Source: CAVQUE01 sp046290435 (GTDB lineage: Bacteria > Actinomycetota > Acidimicrobiia > Acidimicrobiales > UBA8592). Taken from it: a stretch of 64,000 bases of DNA. Shown here in pieces: positions 42,375-51,144 of the stretch. Numbering within the stretch: position 1 is the first letter of the stretch; the number at the start of each line of letters is the position of its first letter. Location: contig JBKAGO010000033.1 of NCBI GenBank assembly GCA_046290435.1, positions 243,579 through 307,578 of the forward strand. Reading direction: 5' to 3'. Below the pieces are notes generated by a model that saw only the letters and a list, made by a program, of their open reading frames with translations, ran no database searches and had not been told where the DNA came from. The position numbers and the translations under genes are program-made.

Positions 42375-44633
42375 ACGGCGAGGCTGCACCAGGTCGTTCC
42401 TCGGTCATCGGCGCTGCGTTCGAGCGCCACGACGTGGCCCCGAAGATCGACGGATCCTTCGAATACTCCAACGACATCGCGGTACCCGCGATGCTGTTCG
42501 GGGCGACGGTGCGCAGCCCCCACGCCCATGCGCGTCTGGTCGACTTCGATCCCGCCGCGGCCGAGGCGTCACCGGGCGTCATCGCGGTGCTCACCATCGA
42601 TGATGTCCCAACCGACGCCCGCACCGGCCACATCACCGCTGATACCCCGCCCTTCGTCGATGGTGTGGCCCGGTACCTGGGTGAGCCGGTGGCCTTCGTC
42701 GTAGCGACGTCGCAGGAGGCAGCCTGGGCGGCCGCCGACCTCGTCGACATCGACTGGGATCCGCTGCCGCCCACGACCGACCCCGCCATGGCACTGCTGC
42801 CCGGAGCGCCGCTCGTGCACCCCGACGGCAATGTGGTGCGTGAGCTCCGGCTCCACCGCGGCGGGGACCTCGATGCGCCGGTCGTCGTGGAGGGCGAATG
42901 GGAGACGGGGCGCCAGGATCAGGCGTTTCTGGGTCCCGAGAGCGCTGTCGCCGTGCCCGACGACGACGGTGGTGTCACGCTGTTGCTGGCCACCCAGGAC
43001 CTCCACACCGATCAGCCCCAGATCGCCTCGGTGTTGGGCCTTCCCAGCGAGAAGGTGCGGTTGGTGATGTCGGGAATCGGCGGCGCCTTCGGCGGCCGCG
43101 AGGACATCACCTGCCAGGTGCACCTGGCGCTCGCTGCGCTGCACACCGGGCGTCCCGTCAAGACGACCTACCGGCGCGCCGAGTCCTTCCTCGCGCATCC
43201 GAAGCGCCATCCGGCCCGTATGCGCTACCGGCTCGGGGCCGATCACGACGGCACCTTCCGCTTCCTCGAGGCCGAATTGATCCTCGACGCAGGCCCCTAT
43301 GCCAGCACCTCGGGACCGGTGCTCGGCAGTGCCTGCTACTTCGCCGCCGGGCCGTACCGCATTCCGTCGGTTCGGGTTCACGGACGAGCGGTGCGCACCA
43401 ACAACCCGGTGAGCGGAGCGATGCGGGGCTTCGGTGCCGTGCAGGCCTGCTTCGGGATGGAATCGACCGTGGACCTCATGGCCGACGCGCTGGAGCTCGA
43501 CCCCGTCGAGCTGCGCCGCCGCAATGCGCTCGTCCCGGGCGACGATTTCCCGACGTCGGGCCAGCGCGTCGGCGCTTCGGCGCCGCTCCTCGAGCTGATC
43601 GACGGCTGCACCCGCACCGCGGTCACCGACGACGATCCATCGGCCCGGGTCCACCCCTACGGCATGCCCGGAGGCACCGGTGCCACCACCGAGGCAGCGC
43701 ACGTTCGTCGCGGCGTCGGGTTCGCGCTGGGAGTCAAGAATCATCTCTATGGCGAGGGCACACCGGAGTGGTCGATAGCGACCGTGGAGCTCGGTGCCGG
43801 CGGGGCCGTGGTGACCTCCGCCGCGGCCGAGGTCGGACAAGGGGCCGAGGCGGTGCTGTGTCAGATCGCGAGCGAAGCGCTCGGCGGCGTCCCGGTGTCG
43901 GTGGCGCCGGCCACCACGGCGCTGGGCTACGCGGGTTCGTCATCGGCGAGCCGTCAGACCTGGATGTCGGGGGCTGCCGTGTTGCAGGCGGCAACCGAGG
44001 TCGCGGCAGAGGTGGTGCGCCGAACGGCGACGCGCTTCGGGGTCTCGGCCGAAGGCGTGCGCCTCGTCGCCGGAGGCCTCGACGTCGAGGGCGAGACCGT
44101 TGCGCTCGCAGATGTGCTGCAGGGCGACAGCGTCGCGAGCACCGTCGAATATCGGGCCCCGATCACCCACCGGGGCGACCCGACGACGGGCCAGGGCGAC
44201 GTCCACGTCTCCTGGATGTTCGTCGCGCACCGTGCCGGTCGACGTCGACGTCGACCTCGGGCTGTGCCGGGTGGTGCACATCGCGACGGCCCAGGACGTC
44301 GGGCGGGCGGTCAACCCGCGGGAGGTGCGGGGCCAGATCCTCGGCGGTGTCGCGCAGGGCATCGGGCTCGCGCTGAACGAGCACCTCGACAGCACCGATG
44401 GCCTGGTCCGCAACAACACCTTCACCGACTACCTGGTGCCCACCGCGGCCGATGTGCCCCGCGTCGATTCGGTCCTGGTCGAAGTTCCCGATCCGCAGGC
44501 ACCGTTCGGCCTCAAAGGGGTGGGGGAGCCGGGCGCGCTGTCGTCCACTGCGGCGATCGCCGCGGCGGTACGCGCCGCAACGGGAAGGCCCGTCAACCGG
44601 GTTCCGATCCGACCCGACGACCTGACCCTCTGA
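42371..44633 (+). pseudogene. Molybdenum hydroxylase large (Moco) subunit, one frameshift
   Basis: About 753 residues if repaired. The first frame (42371 onward) has the substrate-entry motif GGAFGGRED and AMRGFGAVQACF. After WMFVAHRA near 44236 it becomes nonsense and runs on to 44767. The other frame resumes with VDVDVDLGLCRVVHIATAQDVG and carries the catalytic Glu in GVGEPGA, ending at 44633. One extra G at about 44236-44238 explains the break. As sequenced, the protein would lack the catalytic Glu and part of the molybdopterin site. Family members hydroxylate purines, N-heterocycles or aldehydes; the substrate is unknown. Confidence 0.8.
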
Positions 44634-44666
44634 TCCGGGTTGCAGCGTTGCCGGCCGGGGGCGAGG

Positions 44667-46025
44667 TCAGGCCGGGCCGAAGCGCTTGTCGAGCACTCCG
44701 GCGGCGCGCAGCAGGTCGAGGATCTCGCGGTCGGCGAGCTCGACGATGTCCTCCACGTCCAGCGTGAGCAGCCGGCGATCCTCCATCAGCACCTCGCCGG
44801 CGACCACGGTGTGGCGGACGTCGCGCGCCGAACACGACCAGACGATCGCGTCGACGACGTTGCCTCGTCCGTAACGCACCAGGGGGCGCGTGTGCGGCAG
44901 GCGGAGGTTGACGACGGCGAGGTCGGCCGCCTTGCCGACCTCGATGCTGCCCACGCGCTCGCCCAGGCCCAACACGTCGGCCGAGCCCTTGGTGGCCAAG
45001 CGGAGTACCTGACGGCTGGGCAGCACCGACGGGTCTCCGGTCAGCTGCTTCTGGACCAGTGCCGCGATGCGCATCTCCTCGAAGAGGTCGAGGTCGTTGT
45101 TGGTCATGTTCGAGTCGGTGCCGAGCCCGACGACGGCGCCGGCTGCGAGCAACTCGGTGATGCGTGCACGTCCGTTGCCGAGCTTGGCGTTCGATGTCGG
45201 GCAGTGGGCGATGCCGACGCGACTGCGTGCGAGCAGCGCGAGATCGTCGTCGCTCAACTCGACGCAGTGCGCCGCGACGACGCCGGGGCCGAGGCCCACC
45301 AGATCGTCGAGCAGTTGCACCGGGGTACGCCCCCCGGCGCGCTCGGCGATCATCGCCGTCTCCGCGGCGCTCTCGGCGAGGTGGGTGTGGATACCGACGT
45401 CGTACCGGTCGGCGAGCCGGCGCATTTCGCGGTAGGTCTCGGGATGGCAGGTGTAGAGCGAGTGGGGCCCGAACCAGGTCGAGATCCGTTCGGGGATCCG
45501 GTCCTTCCACGCCTCGATGAACGCGACGTTGCCCTCGAGGGTCTCGCCGGGACCCACCGGGTCGTCGATCACCTGCGGGCTGAAGATGGCCCGCAGCCCC
45601 GACATCTCGGCGACCAGGGCCGCCTCGTGGGGGTGGCGGAAGATGTCGATGAACGTCGTCGTGCCTCCGGCGATCATCTCGGCCTGGTTGAGCAGCGCCG
45701 CAGCGCGGATGTGGTGGGGCTGGTAGGCGCAGTCCTTGGGCAGCGCGTACGACTCGAGCCATTCGAGGAAGGGGAGGTCCTCGAAGACGCTGCGGTCGAG
45801 GGTCTCGTGCATGTGCGCGTTGACGAGACCGGGAATGACCGCAGCATCGCCGGCGTCGATCGTGTGGGCTGCCTGCACGTCGAGACGGGGTCCGACCGCG
45901 ACGATCACGCCGTCGCGAACGGCGACGTCGGCGTCGATGACCGTGTCGTCGGCGTCGACGGTGACGACCGTGCCGCCACGCACCAACAGGTCGACCCGCT
46001 CGGGGGCGGCAGTCGGCTCAGGCAA
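44667..46025 (-). CDS. Amidohydrolase of the Atz/Trz (8-oxoguanine/cytosine deaminase-like) family
   Basis: 452 residues. Metal ligands of the family are recognisable: NAHMHE (H-x-H), THLAES, VAAHCVEL and GLGTDSNMTNND. Members deaminate purines, pyrimidines or triazines. The start is taken as TTG 46025, overlapping the LLM gene stop by 8 bp; no better ATG or GTG exists nearby. It is the last gene of the Rieske-LLM-amidohydrolase operon and convergent with the molybdenum hydroxylase. Deamination of an N-heterocycle fits the neighbourhood (inference). Confidence 0.82.
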   Translation of the reverse strand: MPEPTAAPERVDLLVRGGTVVTVDADDTVIDADVAVRDGVIVAVGPRLDVQAAHTIDAGDAAVIPGLVNAHMHETLDRSVFEDLPFLEWLESYALPKDCAYQPHHIRAAALLNQAEMIAGGTTTFIDIFRHPHEAALVAEMSGLRAIFSPQVIDDPVGPGETLEGNVAFIEAWKDRIPERISTWFGPHSLYTCHPETYREMRRLADRYDVGIHTHLAESAAETAMIAERAGGRTPVQLLDDLVGLGPGVVAAHCVELSDDDLALLARSRVGIAHCPTSNAKLGNGRARITELLAAGAVVGLGTDSNMTNNDLDLFEEMRIAALVQKQLTGDPSVLPSRQVLRLATKGSADVLGLGERVGSIEVGKAADLAVVNLRLPHTRPLVRYGRGNVVDAIVWSCSARDVRHTVVAGEVLMEDRRLLTLDVEDIVELADREILDLLRAAGVLDKRFGPA

Positions 46026-46968
46026 GGGCCGGGATGACCTCGGTGGCGAAACGCCGGAGGCCCTCGAGGGGATACGGGGGACGCAGGTTGAGGATCGCCA
46101 TCTCGACCCCCGCGTCCGCATAGCCCTGCAGGGTCGAGATCATCTGGTCGGGGTCGCCGATGATCACACGGCGGCGGACCTCGTCGTCGGTGCCGCCGCG
46201 GTTGCTCTGGAAGTGGGCGACGAGGCCGTCCTCGGCCTCGCGGTCGCCGGAGAGCTCGGAGAACACGAACGCAGTGCGCATGAGCTCGCGCGGCTCGCGT
46301 CCGGCCCGGGCCAGGCGCTCGTCGAGGTCGGCGTTGACGCCTTCCCATTCCCACGGTGCCGAGAACGAGTTGAACATCGTGGCGTGCCGGGCGGCGATGT
46401 TCTTGAGGCGGGGTCCGCTGCCGCCCACCAGGATGGGGATGCCGGTGCCTCGCACCGGCTTCGGGTCGAAGGGTGCACCGTCGAGGTGGTACCAGTCGCC
46501 GTCGTGGTCGACGGTCTCCTCGGTGAACAGCCGCCGGGTGATCTCGAGGGCCTCGTCGAGGCGCCCCATACGCTCGCCCACCGACGGGAAGTCGAAGCCG
46601 TACATCCGGTGTTCGGCCTCGTGCCAGGCGGCGCCGATGCCGAGGATGGCCCGTCCGCCGGTGACGTGGTCGAGCGTCACCGCCATCTTCGCGAGCATCA
46701 CCGGATGGCGGTAGGTGATGCCGGTGACGAGCGTCCCGACCTGGAGCCGCTGCGTGCGCGCTGCGAGCGCCGTGAGGGTGGTCCAGCCCTCGAACTGTGG
46801 GCCGTCGGGCACGCCGCTCGGGCCTCCTGGACGTTGCCCGGGGTTGAGAGGGACGAGGTGGTCGAAGGTGAAGGCAGCGTGGACGCCGAGTTCGTCGGCT
46901 GCCTGCCAGATGTCGTCGAGCTCGGAGAAGGTGGTGTGTTCGGGTGGGGTCTGGATACCGATCTTCAT
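46018..46968 (-). CDS. LLM-class (F420/flavin) oxidoreductase
   Basis: 316 residues with the luciferase-like TIM-barrel pattern: WQAADELGVHAAFTFDHL, then VGTLVTGITYRHPVMLAKMAVTLDHVTGGRAILGIGAAWHEAE, a hallmark of F420-dependent members. It may act as a monooxygenase or dehydrogenase on a heterocyclic substrate. ATG 46968 overlaps the Rieske gene stop (ATGA). Confidence 0.87.
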   Translation of the reverse strand: MKIGIQTPPEHTTFSELDDIWQAADELGVHAAFTFDHLVPLNPGQRPGGPSGVPDGPQFEGWTTLTALAARTQRLQVGTLVTGITYRHPVMLAKMAVTLDHVTGGRAILGIGAAWHEAEHRMYGFDFPSVGERMGRLDEALEITRRLFTEETVDHDGDWYHLDGAPFDPKPVRGTGIPILVGGSGPRLKNIAARHATMFNSFSAPWEWEGVNADLDERLARAGREPRELMRTAFVFSELSGDREAEDGLVAHFQSNRGGTDDEVRRRVIIGDPDQMISTLQGYADAGVEMAILNLRPPYPLEGLRRFATEVIPALA

Positions 46969-47990
46969 GGGGTCACCGCGTCGGCCGGCCGCTCGACGGT
47001 CGTCTCGGAGGCGAGCTCGGCGAGGATCTTTCGGTATTCGAGCGTCATGCGGTCTGCTTTCGTGTGGAGTTCGGCGGTCGGTTCGAGCGGGAAGTCCGGA
47101 TTGACGTTCTCCAGCAGGGCCCGGTCCTCGGCCTGAACCTGGATGTCGACCGCGCTGATCGCCTCCCACCGCTCGGGCGGCGGGTCGTCGTTGCGGGCGA
47201 TGAACTGGCAGAACAGGGTGGTCTCGTCGTCGACGGGAGTGCAGGTCTTGAACAGGACGTGTTCGAGGCCGTTCTCCTCGTAGACCATGCGTCCGCGGAA
47301 CACCAGCGGTTGGACGAGTTCTGCGTGGGTGGTGCGACGGGTGAGGTCGACCGCCAGGCCGGTGTTGGCCTTCTGCTGATCGTTGACCTGGGCGACGAGC
47401 GTCACCGAGAAGCGGAACGTCTGGCCGTCTCGCTCGAGCGGGCCCGTCTCGAGTCGCGGGTTGGCCGCGCTGCCGACCGAGTTGCGGTGGACCCATGCGA
47501 CGTGGCTGACGTCGAGGGCGTTGTCGACGATGCGGGGCGCGGAGGCATTCCAGACCTGCAGCATCTCGTGGATCAAGGTGTAGCCGGGTGCGTCGGCTTC
47601 GACGAGGTCCGGGATGCCGGCGCGCGGTTCGGCGACACATACCCACGTCAGGCCGTAGCGCTCCGCGGCGTGGATGGAGTCGAGGCGGGCCCGTGGGGGG
47701 ATCGGGACCGATGGGTCGGCAGACGGGATCTCGACACACTGGCCGTCGCCGTCGAAACGCCAGCCGTGGTAGGGGCAGACGAGACAGCCGTCGGTCAGCC
47801 AGCCCTGGGACAGGCGGGCGGCGCGGTGGGGGCATTCGTCGCGTGCCGCGTGGACGGCGCCGTCGGGGGAGCGCCAGGCGACGTAGTCCTCGCCGAAGAT
47901 GGTGAACTTGTGCGGCGCATCGTCGACGTCGCCGCTGTAGGCGATCGGGTACCAGTATTCGCGTAGGGCCGGGATCTCACTGATCAGCAT
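46965..47990 (-). CDS. Rieske non-heme iron oxygenase, catalytic subunit
   Basis: 341 residues. The Rieske cluster is bound by CPHRAAR and CPYHGW (C-x-H...C-x2-H), and the mononuclear iron site by LDVSHVAWVH plus a later Asp. The C-terminal domain resembles vanillate O-demethylase/PobA-like oxygenases that demethylate or hydroxylate aromatics. No reductase is encoded nearby. It is the first gene of an operon with an LLM oxidoreductase and an amidohydrolase; a 12-bp palindrome lies upstream. Confidence 0.87.
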   Translation of the reverse strand: MLISEIPALREYWYPIAYSGDVDDAPHKFTIFGEDYVAWRSPDGAVHAARDECPHRAARLSQGWLTDGCLVCPYHGWRFDGDGQCVEIPSADPSVPIPPRARLDSIHAAERYGLTWVCVAEPRAGIPDLVEADAPGYTLIHEMLQVWNASAPRIVDNALDVSHVAWVHRNSVGSAANPRLETGPLERDGQTFRFSVTLVAQVNDQQKANTGLAVDLTRRTTHAELVQPLVFRGRMVYEENGLEHVLFKTCTPVDDETTLFCQFIARNDDPPPERWEAISAVDIQVQAEDRALLENVNPDFPLEPTAELHTKADRMTLEYRKILAELASETTVERPADAVTP

Positions 47991-48023
47991 CTGGGCTCGC
48001 TTCGGGGGTCGGCCGACGTTTCG

Positions 48024-48035
48024 TATGCATGCATA
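48024..48035. promoter_or_regulatory. Perfect 12-bp palindrome upstream of the Rieske operon
   Basis: TATGCATGCATA, 34 bp before the Rieske start, in the expected promoter region. It is a candidate operator. Confidence 0.45.
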
Positions 48036-48077
48036 TCATAAGTGCGGAGTGCTTCCCGCGTCCGATCGGTGAGGGTC

Positions 48078-48109
48078 GGTGTGCCGGCGGGTCGCCCGGC
48101 CGGCACACC
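48078..48109 (-). terminator. Hairpin terminator after the ABC importer operon
   Basis: GGTGTGCCGGC and its exact complement form an 11-bp stem around a 10-nt loop, just downstream of the binding-protein gene. There is no T-run on the minus strand. Confidence 0.55.
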
Positions 48110-48142
48110 CTCATGCCCTGGAGGGCCGCTCGACCGACGAGG

Positions 48143-49252
48143 TCAGGCGGAGGGCAGGAAGTCGTTGGTCCACAGGTCGGCGCCGCTCACCTCGCTCGAG
48201 ATGATGCCTGCGTCGAACATGCGGCCGGCGACGTCGTCCCAGACCTCGCCGGTCATTGCCCCGGTCCCCAACTCGGCGGTGGTATCGCTCACCACCAGTT
48301 CGCTCATGACGGGGAAGGCGGCCTCGCCGACCTCGATCTCGAAATCGGGGGACACCTCGTTGATGTAGGCGATCACCGGGTCGGGGTCGGCCAGGAAGGC
48401 ATCGAGGCCTGCCTGCAGCGCCTCGGCGAAGGCGGAGACGGCCTCGGGGTTCGACTCGGCGTAGCTGTCGGAGGTGAACAGGGCGGAGGCGTAGGACCGG
48501 AAGCCCAGGCTGCTCGCGGTGAGCATGACCGGGTCGGCGCCGTTGAGCCGGGCCACGTTCGGGTTCGTCGTGGCGAATGCCTGCACCGCCCACCCCTTGT
48601 TCTCGAGCCACGCTGCCTGTGAGCCGTCGTATGCGATCTCTTCGACATCGAGACCGTTCTCGGCCTTGAGGACCTCCCAGAAGACCTGGCCGGGGAACAC
48701 CTGCACCTCGGTCAGGTCGTCGAGGCTCTCGATGCCGGACTCTGCGTGCACCATGAAGCCGATGGGTGACTCCTGGTAGGTGGCGAAGAAGGTGACCAAC
48801 TCCGCTCCCTCGGCCGAGGCCAGCACGACGTTCTCGGGGATCGCCATGCCGAAGGTGGCGTTGCCGGTCACCACGTCGTTGGCCGCACGGATACCAGGAC
48901 CGCCGGGACGGATCTCGACCTCGAGGTTGCGCTCCTCGAAGAAGCCGAGGAGTTCGGCTGCATAGAGCGCCGCGTGATCGGTCGAGGGGAACCAGTCGGT
49001 CTGCACCGACACCGACGTCGGCTCCGCCAGCACCGTCATGGCGGCCGCTGCGTCGGGCTCGGCCTCGGCCTCGCCTTCGGCGTCTTCTTCGGCGTCTTCT
49101 TCGGCGTCTTCTTCGGGCTCGGCTGCCTCGGTGTCTTCGGCCGCGGTCGCGGTCGTGTCGTCATCGTCGTCACCGCAAGCGGACGCCACGAGGGCGAACA
49201 GGGCCAGCAGCGCAACGAGTATGCGCATCAGATGCCGTGGGTTCTGGGTCAT
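48143..49252 (-). CDS. ABC importer substrate-binding lipoprotein (SsuA/NMT1-like)
   Basis: 369 residues. A signal peptide with a lipobox-like LVASAC is followed by a run of acidic residues including three D/E-A repeats (EEDAEEDAEEDAE). The binding domain is of the type II NMT1/SsuA/ThiY class: TDWFPSTDHAALYAAELLGFF, then GIRAANDVVTGNATFGMA. Such proteins bind sulfonates, pyrimidine thiamine precursors, riboflavin or aromatic acids; the ligand cannot be decided here. It follows its permease and ATPase genes on the minus strand. Confidence 0.86.
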   Translation of the reverse strand: MTQNPRHLMRILVALLALFALVASACGDDDDDTTATAAEDTEAAEPEEDAEEDAEEDAEGEAEAEPDAAAAMTVLAEPTSVSVQTDWFPSTDHAALYAAELLGFFEERNLEVEIRPGGPGIRAANDVVTGNATFGMAIPENVVLASAEGAELVTFFATYQESPIGFMVHAESGIESLDDLTEVQVFPGQVFWEVLKAENGLDVEEIAYDGSQAAWLENKGWAVQAFATTNPNVARLNGADPVMLTASSLGFRSYASALFTSDSYAESNPEAVSAFAEALQAGLDAFLADPDPVIAYINEVSPDFEIEVGEAAFPVMSELVVSDTTAELGTGAMTGEVWDDVAGRMFDAGIISSEVSGADLWTNDFLPSA

Positions 49253-49366
49253 CGGGAACTCCTGAGTGGATATGGGTGGTTGGTTGGGGAATGGAGACCG
49301 GCGTCGGGGCGCGCGAGGTCGGCGTAGGGCATGGGAGGGTTTACGTTGCCGCGAGCGAGCCGAGCG

Positions 49367-50170
49367 TCAGGTCTCGATCACCCGGGCGGATTCGTGCCAG
49401 TGGCGAAGGACGCGGTTCGCCGTGCCGGCGATGATCAGGAAGAACGTGATGCCGAGCGCGGAGGACACGACGATCGCAGCGAAGACGAAATCGGTCTTCA
49501 GCTGGGTGATCCCGAAGGTCACCCAGTAGCCGAGGCCGGCTTCGTCGCCACCTCGGCCGACGACGACCTCGCCGACGATGGCGCCGATCACCGCGAGCCC
49601 CGCGGAGATGCGCAGACCCGTGAACAGGTAGGGGAGAGAGCTCGGTATGCGGACCTTGGTGAAGGTGAACCACGAGTTCGGACGTCGACCCCGGAGGCGG
49701 ATCAGGTCGACGAGGGCCGCATCGGCGGCACGCAGGCCCGCCAGGGTGTTCGCCAGGATCGGGAACAGTGTCACGGTGAAGGCGACCAGCGTCACGGACT
49801 GGCGCCCCGGCCCGAACCAGAGGACGAACAGCGGCGCAACCGCCACGGCCGGCACCGTCTGCAGCAAGACCGCCCAGGGGAAGAACGCCCGCTCGACGGT
49901 GCGGTTGAGGCTCAGGAACAGCGCGGCGGCCACACCCACCACGGTGGCGGCCAGGAAGCCGACCACCGATGCGTAGAGCGTGTTCTTGAAGCCGATCCAG
50001 AGCCGGTCCTGCTCGGTCTGCATTGCATCGAGGACCCGGCTCGGTGGAGGAAAGATGTAGGGCTGGGGATCGAGCACGCGCACCGCGATCGACCAGATGC
50101 CGACGAGGACGACGAGTACCAGCAGCGGCGGGATCACACCGGTGGCCACGGATCGGATGCGAGAGGTCAT
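49367..50170 (-). CDS. ABC importer permease (SsuC/ThiX-like)
   Basis: 267 residues with about six membrane segments of the BPD_transp_1 fold. The EAA-like loop is AALVDLIRLRGRRPNSWFTFTKVRIPSSLP. Its ATG at 50170 overlaps the ATPase stop (50167) by 4 bp, showing translational coupling. It works with the ATPase at 50167-50952 and the lipoprotein at 48143-49252. Confidence 0.88.
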   Translation of the reverse strand: MTSRIRSVATGVIPPLLVLVVLVGIWSIAVRVLDPQPYIFPPPSRVLDAMQTEQDRLWIGFKNTLYASVVGFLAATVVGVAAALFLSLNRTVERAFFPWAVLLQTVPAVAVAPLFVLWFGPGRQSVTLVAFTVTLFPILANTLAGLRAADAALVDLIRLRGRRPNSWFTFTKVRIPSSLPYLFTGLRISAGLAVIGAIVGEVVVGRGGDEAGLGYWVTFGITQLKTDFVFAAIVVSSALGITFFLIIAGTANRVLRHWHESARVIET

Positions 50171-50952
50171 TCGTGCGCCTCCATGATCTCGGCGACGCGG
50201 CGTGCGACGGCAGCGAACTCGGCGCTGGTCCGCAAGGGGGCCGTGCGTTCGGCATCGAAGATCACGTCGACCAGGCCGGCGATACGTCCCGGGCTCGCAC
50301 TCATCACGGCGACGCGGTCGGCGAGGAACACCGCTTCGCTGATCGAATGGGTGACGAACACCCCGGTGACGCCGCGTTCGCGCTGCAACTGGAGCAGGTC
50401 GAGGTTGAGGCGGTTCCGGGTCATCTCGTCAACGGCGGCGAACGGTTCGTCGAAGAGCATGAGTTGGGGGTCGGTGGCCAGCGTGCGGGCCAGGCTGACG
50501 CGCATCTTCATGCCGCCGCTGAGTTGGCCGGGATAGGACTTCTCCGAATCACCGAGTCCGACCCGTTGGAGTGCGGCGCGGGCGCGGGCTCGTCGTTCGG
50601 CCTTGGGGGCGCCGTCGACCTCGAGGAACAATTCGACGTTGCGCAGTGCATTGCGCCAGGGCAGCAGGTGTGCGTCCTGGAAGACGTAGCCGATCTCGGG
50701 TCGTTCGCCTCCGAAGTCGATCTCGCCGGTCGTCGGAGTGAGCAGCCCGGCGATCATCTTGAGCAGCGTCGACTTGCCGCAGCCGGACGGCCCCACGAGA
50801 GCGAGCATCTCGCCGGGAGCGATGCTGAGGTCGACCGCCTCGAGCGCCACGAAACCGGAGTTGTACCGCCGGCTGACGCCACGGATGTCCACCGCCACGC
50901 CGGTGGGAACGATGCTGATGTCGTCGCGGATGTCTTCGTGCACGGCGCTCAT
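50167..50952 (-). CDS. ABC importer ATPase (SsuB/TauB-like)
   Basis: 261 residues from ATG 50952. Walker A is GPSGCGKSTLLK, the Q-loop FQDAHLLPWRNA, the signature LSGGMKMRVSLAR, Walker B LMLFDEP and the H-loop FVTHSISEA. These features match nitrate/sulfonate/taurine-type importers. ATG 50952 is chosen because it overlaps the stop of a short leader ORF as ATGA. An in-frame start at 50988 is possible but lies inside that ORF. Confidence 0.87.
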   Translation of the reverse strand: MSAVHEDIRDDISIVPTGVAVDIRGVSRRYNSGFVALEAVDLSIAPGEMLALVGPSGCGKSTLLKMIAGLLTPTTGEIDFGGERPEIGYVFQDAHLLPWRNALRNVELFLEVDGAPKAERRARARAALQRVGLGDSEKSYPGQLSGGMKMRVSLARTLATDPQLMLFDEPFAAVDEMTRNRLNLDLLQLQRERGVTGVFVTHSISEAVFLADRVAVMSASPGRIAGLVDVIFDAERTAPLRTSAEFAAVARRVAEIMEAHE

Positions 50953-51020
50953 CGCTCGAGGCCACATGCACGCACGACCGTCGGGCACGTGACCACCATG
51001 GGAAACTGGCTACGGTCCAT
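50949..51020 (-). CDS. 23-residue leader ORF coupled to the ABC ATPase
   Basis: ATG 51020 has a strong ribosome-binding site (GGAGGGG, 5 nt spacing), and the ORF ends in a TGA that overlaps the ATPase ATG (ATGA). The peptide is MDRSQFPMVVTCPTVVRACG followed by LER; it has two cysteines and is mostly hydrophobic. A TACGGT -10 element (51051-51056) would start the transcript about 24 nt before it. It may act as an attenuating or coupling leader peptide for the importer operon, perhaps sensing cysteine or sulfur supply (inference). It could also be a fortuitous ORF. Confidence 0.55.
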   Translation of the reverse strand: MDRSQFPMVVTCPTVVRACGLER

Positions 51021-51144
51021 GTCCGCCCCTCCAAACTTGTCTGTGCGCATACCGTAAGCTCGATGACGATCTTTCGGCAAGCGCCGGGATCGCTGTTCAT
51101 AGAGTGGAAACAGGTGCGCCGGCTTGTCGTCGGTGGCCCTGGCC

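Noticed and set aside
44246..44767. C-terminal 175 residues of the unrepaired Mo-hydroxylase frame
   Set aside because: Arginine-rich nonsense after the frameshift; the real C-terminus with GxGEP is in the neighbouring frame ending at 44633.
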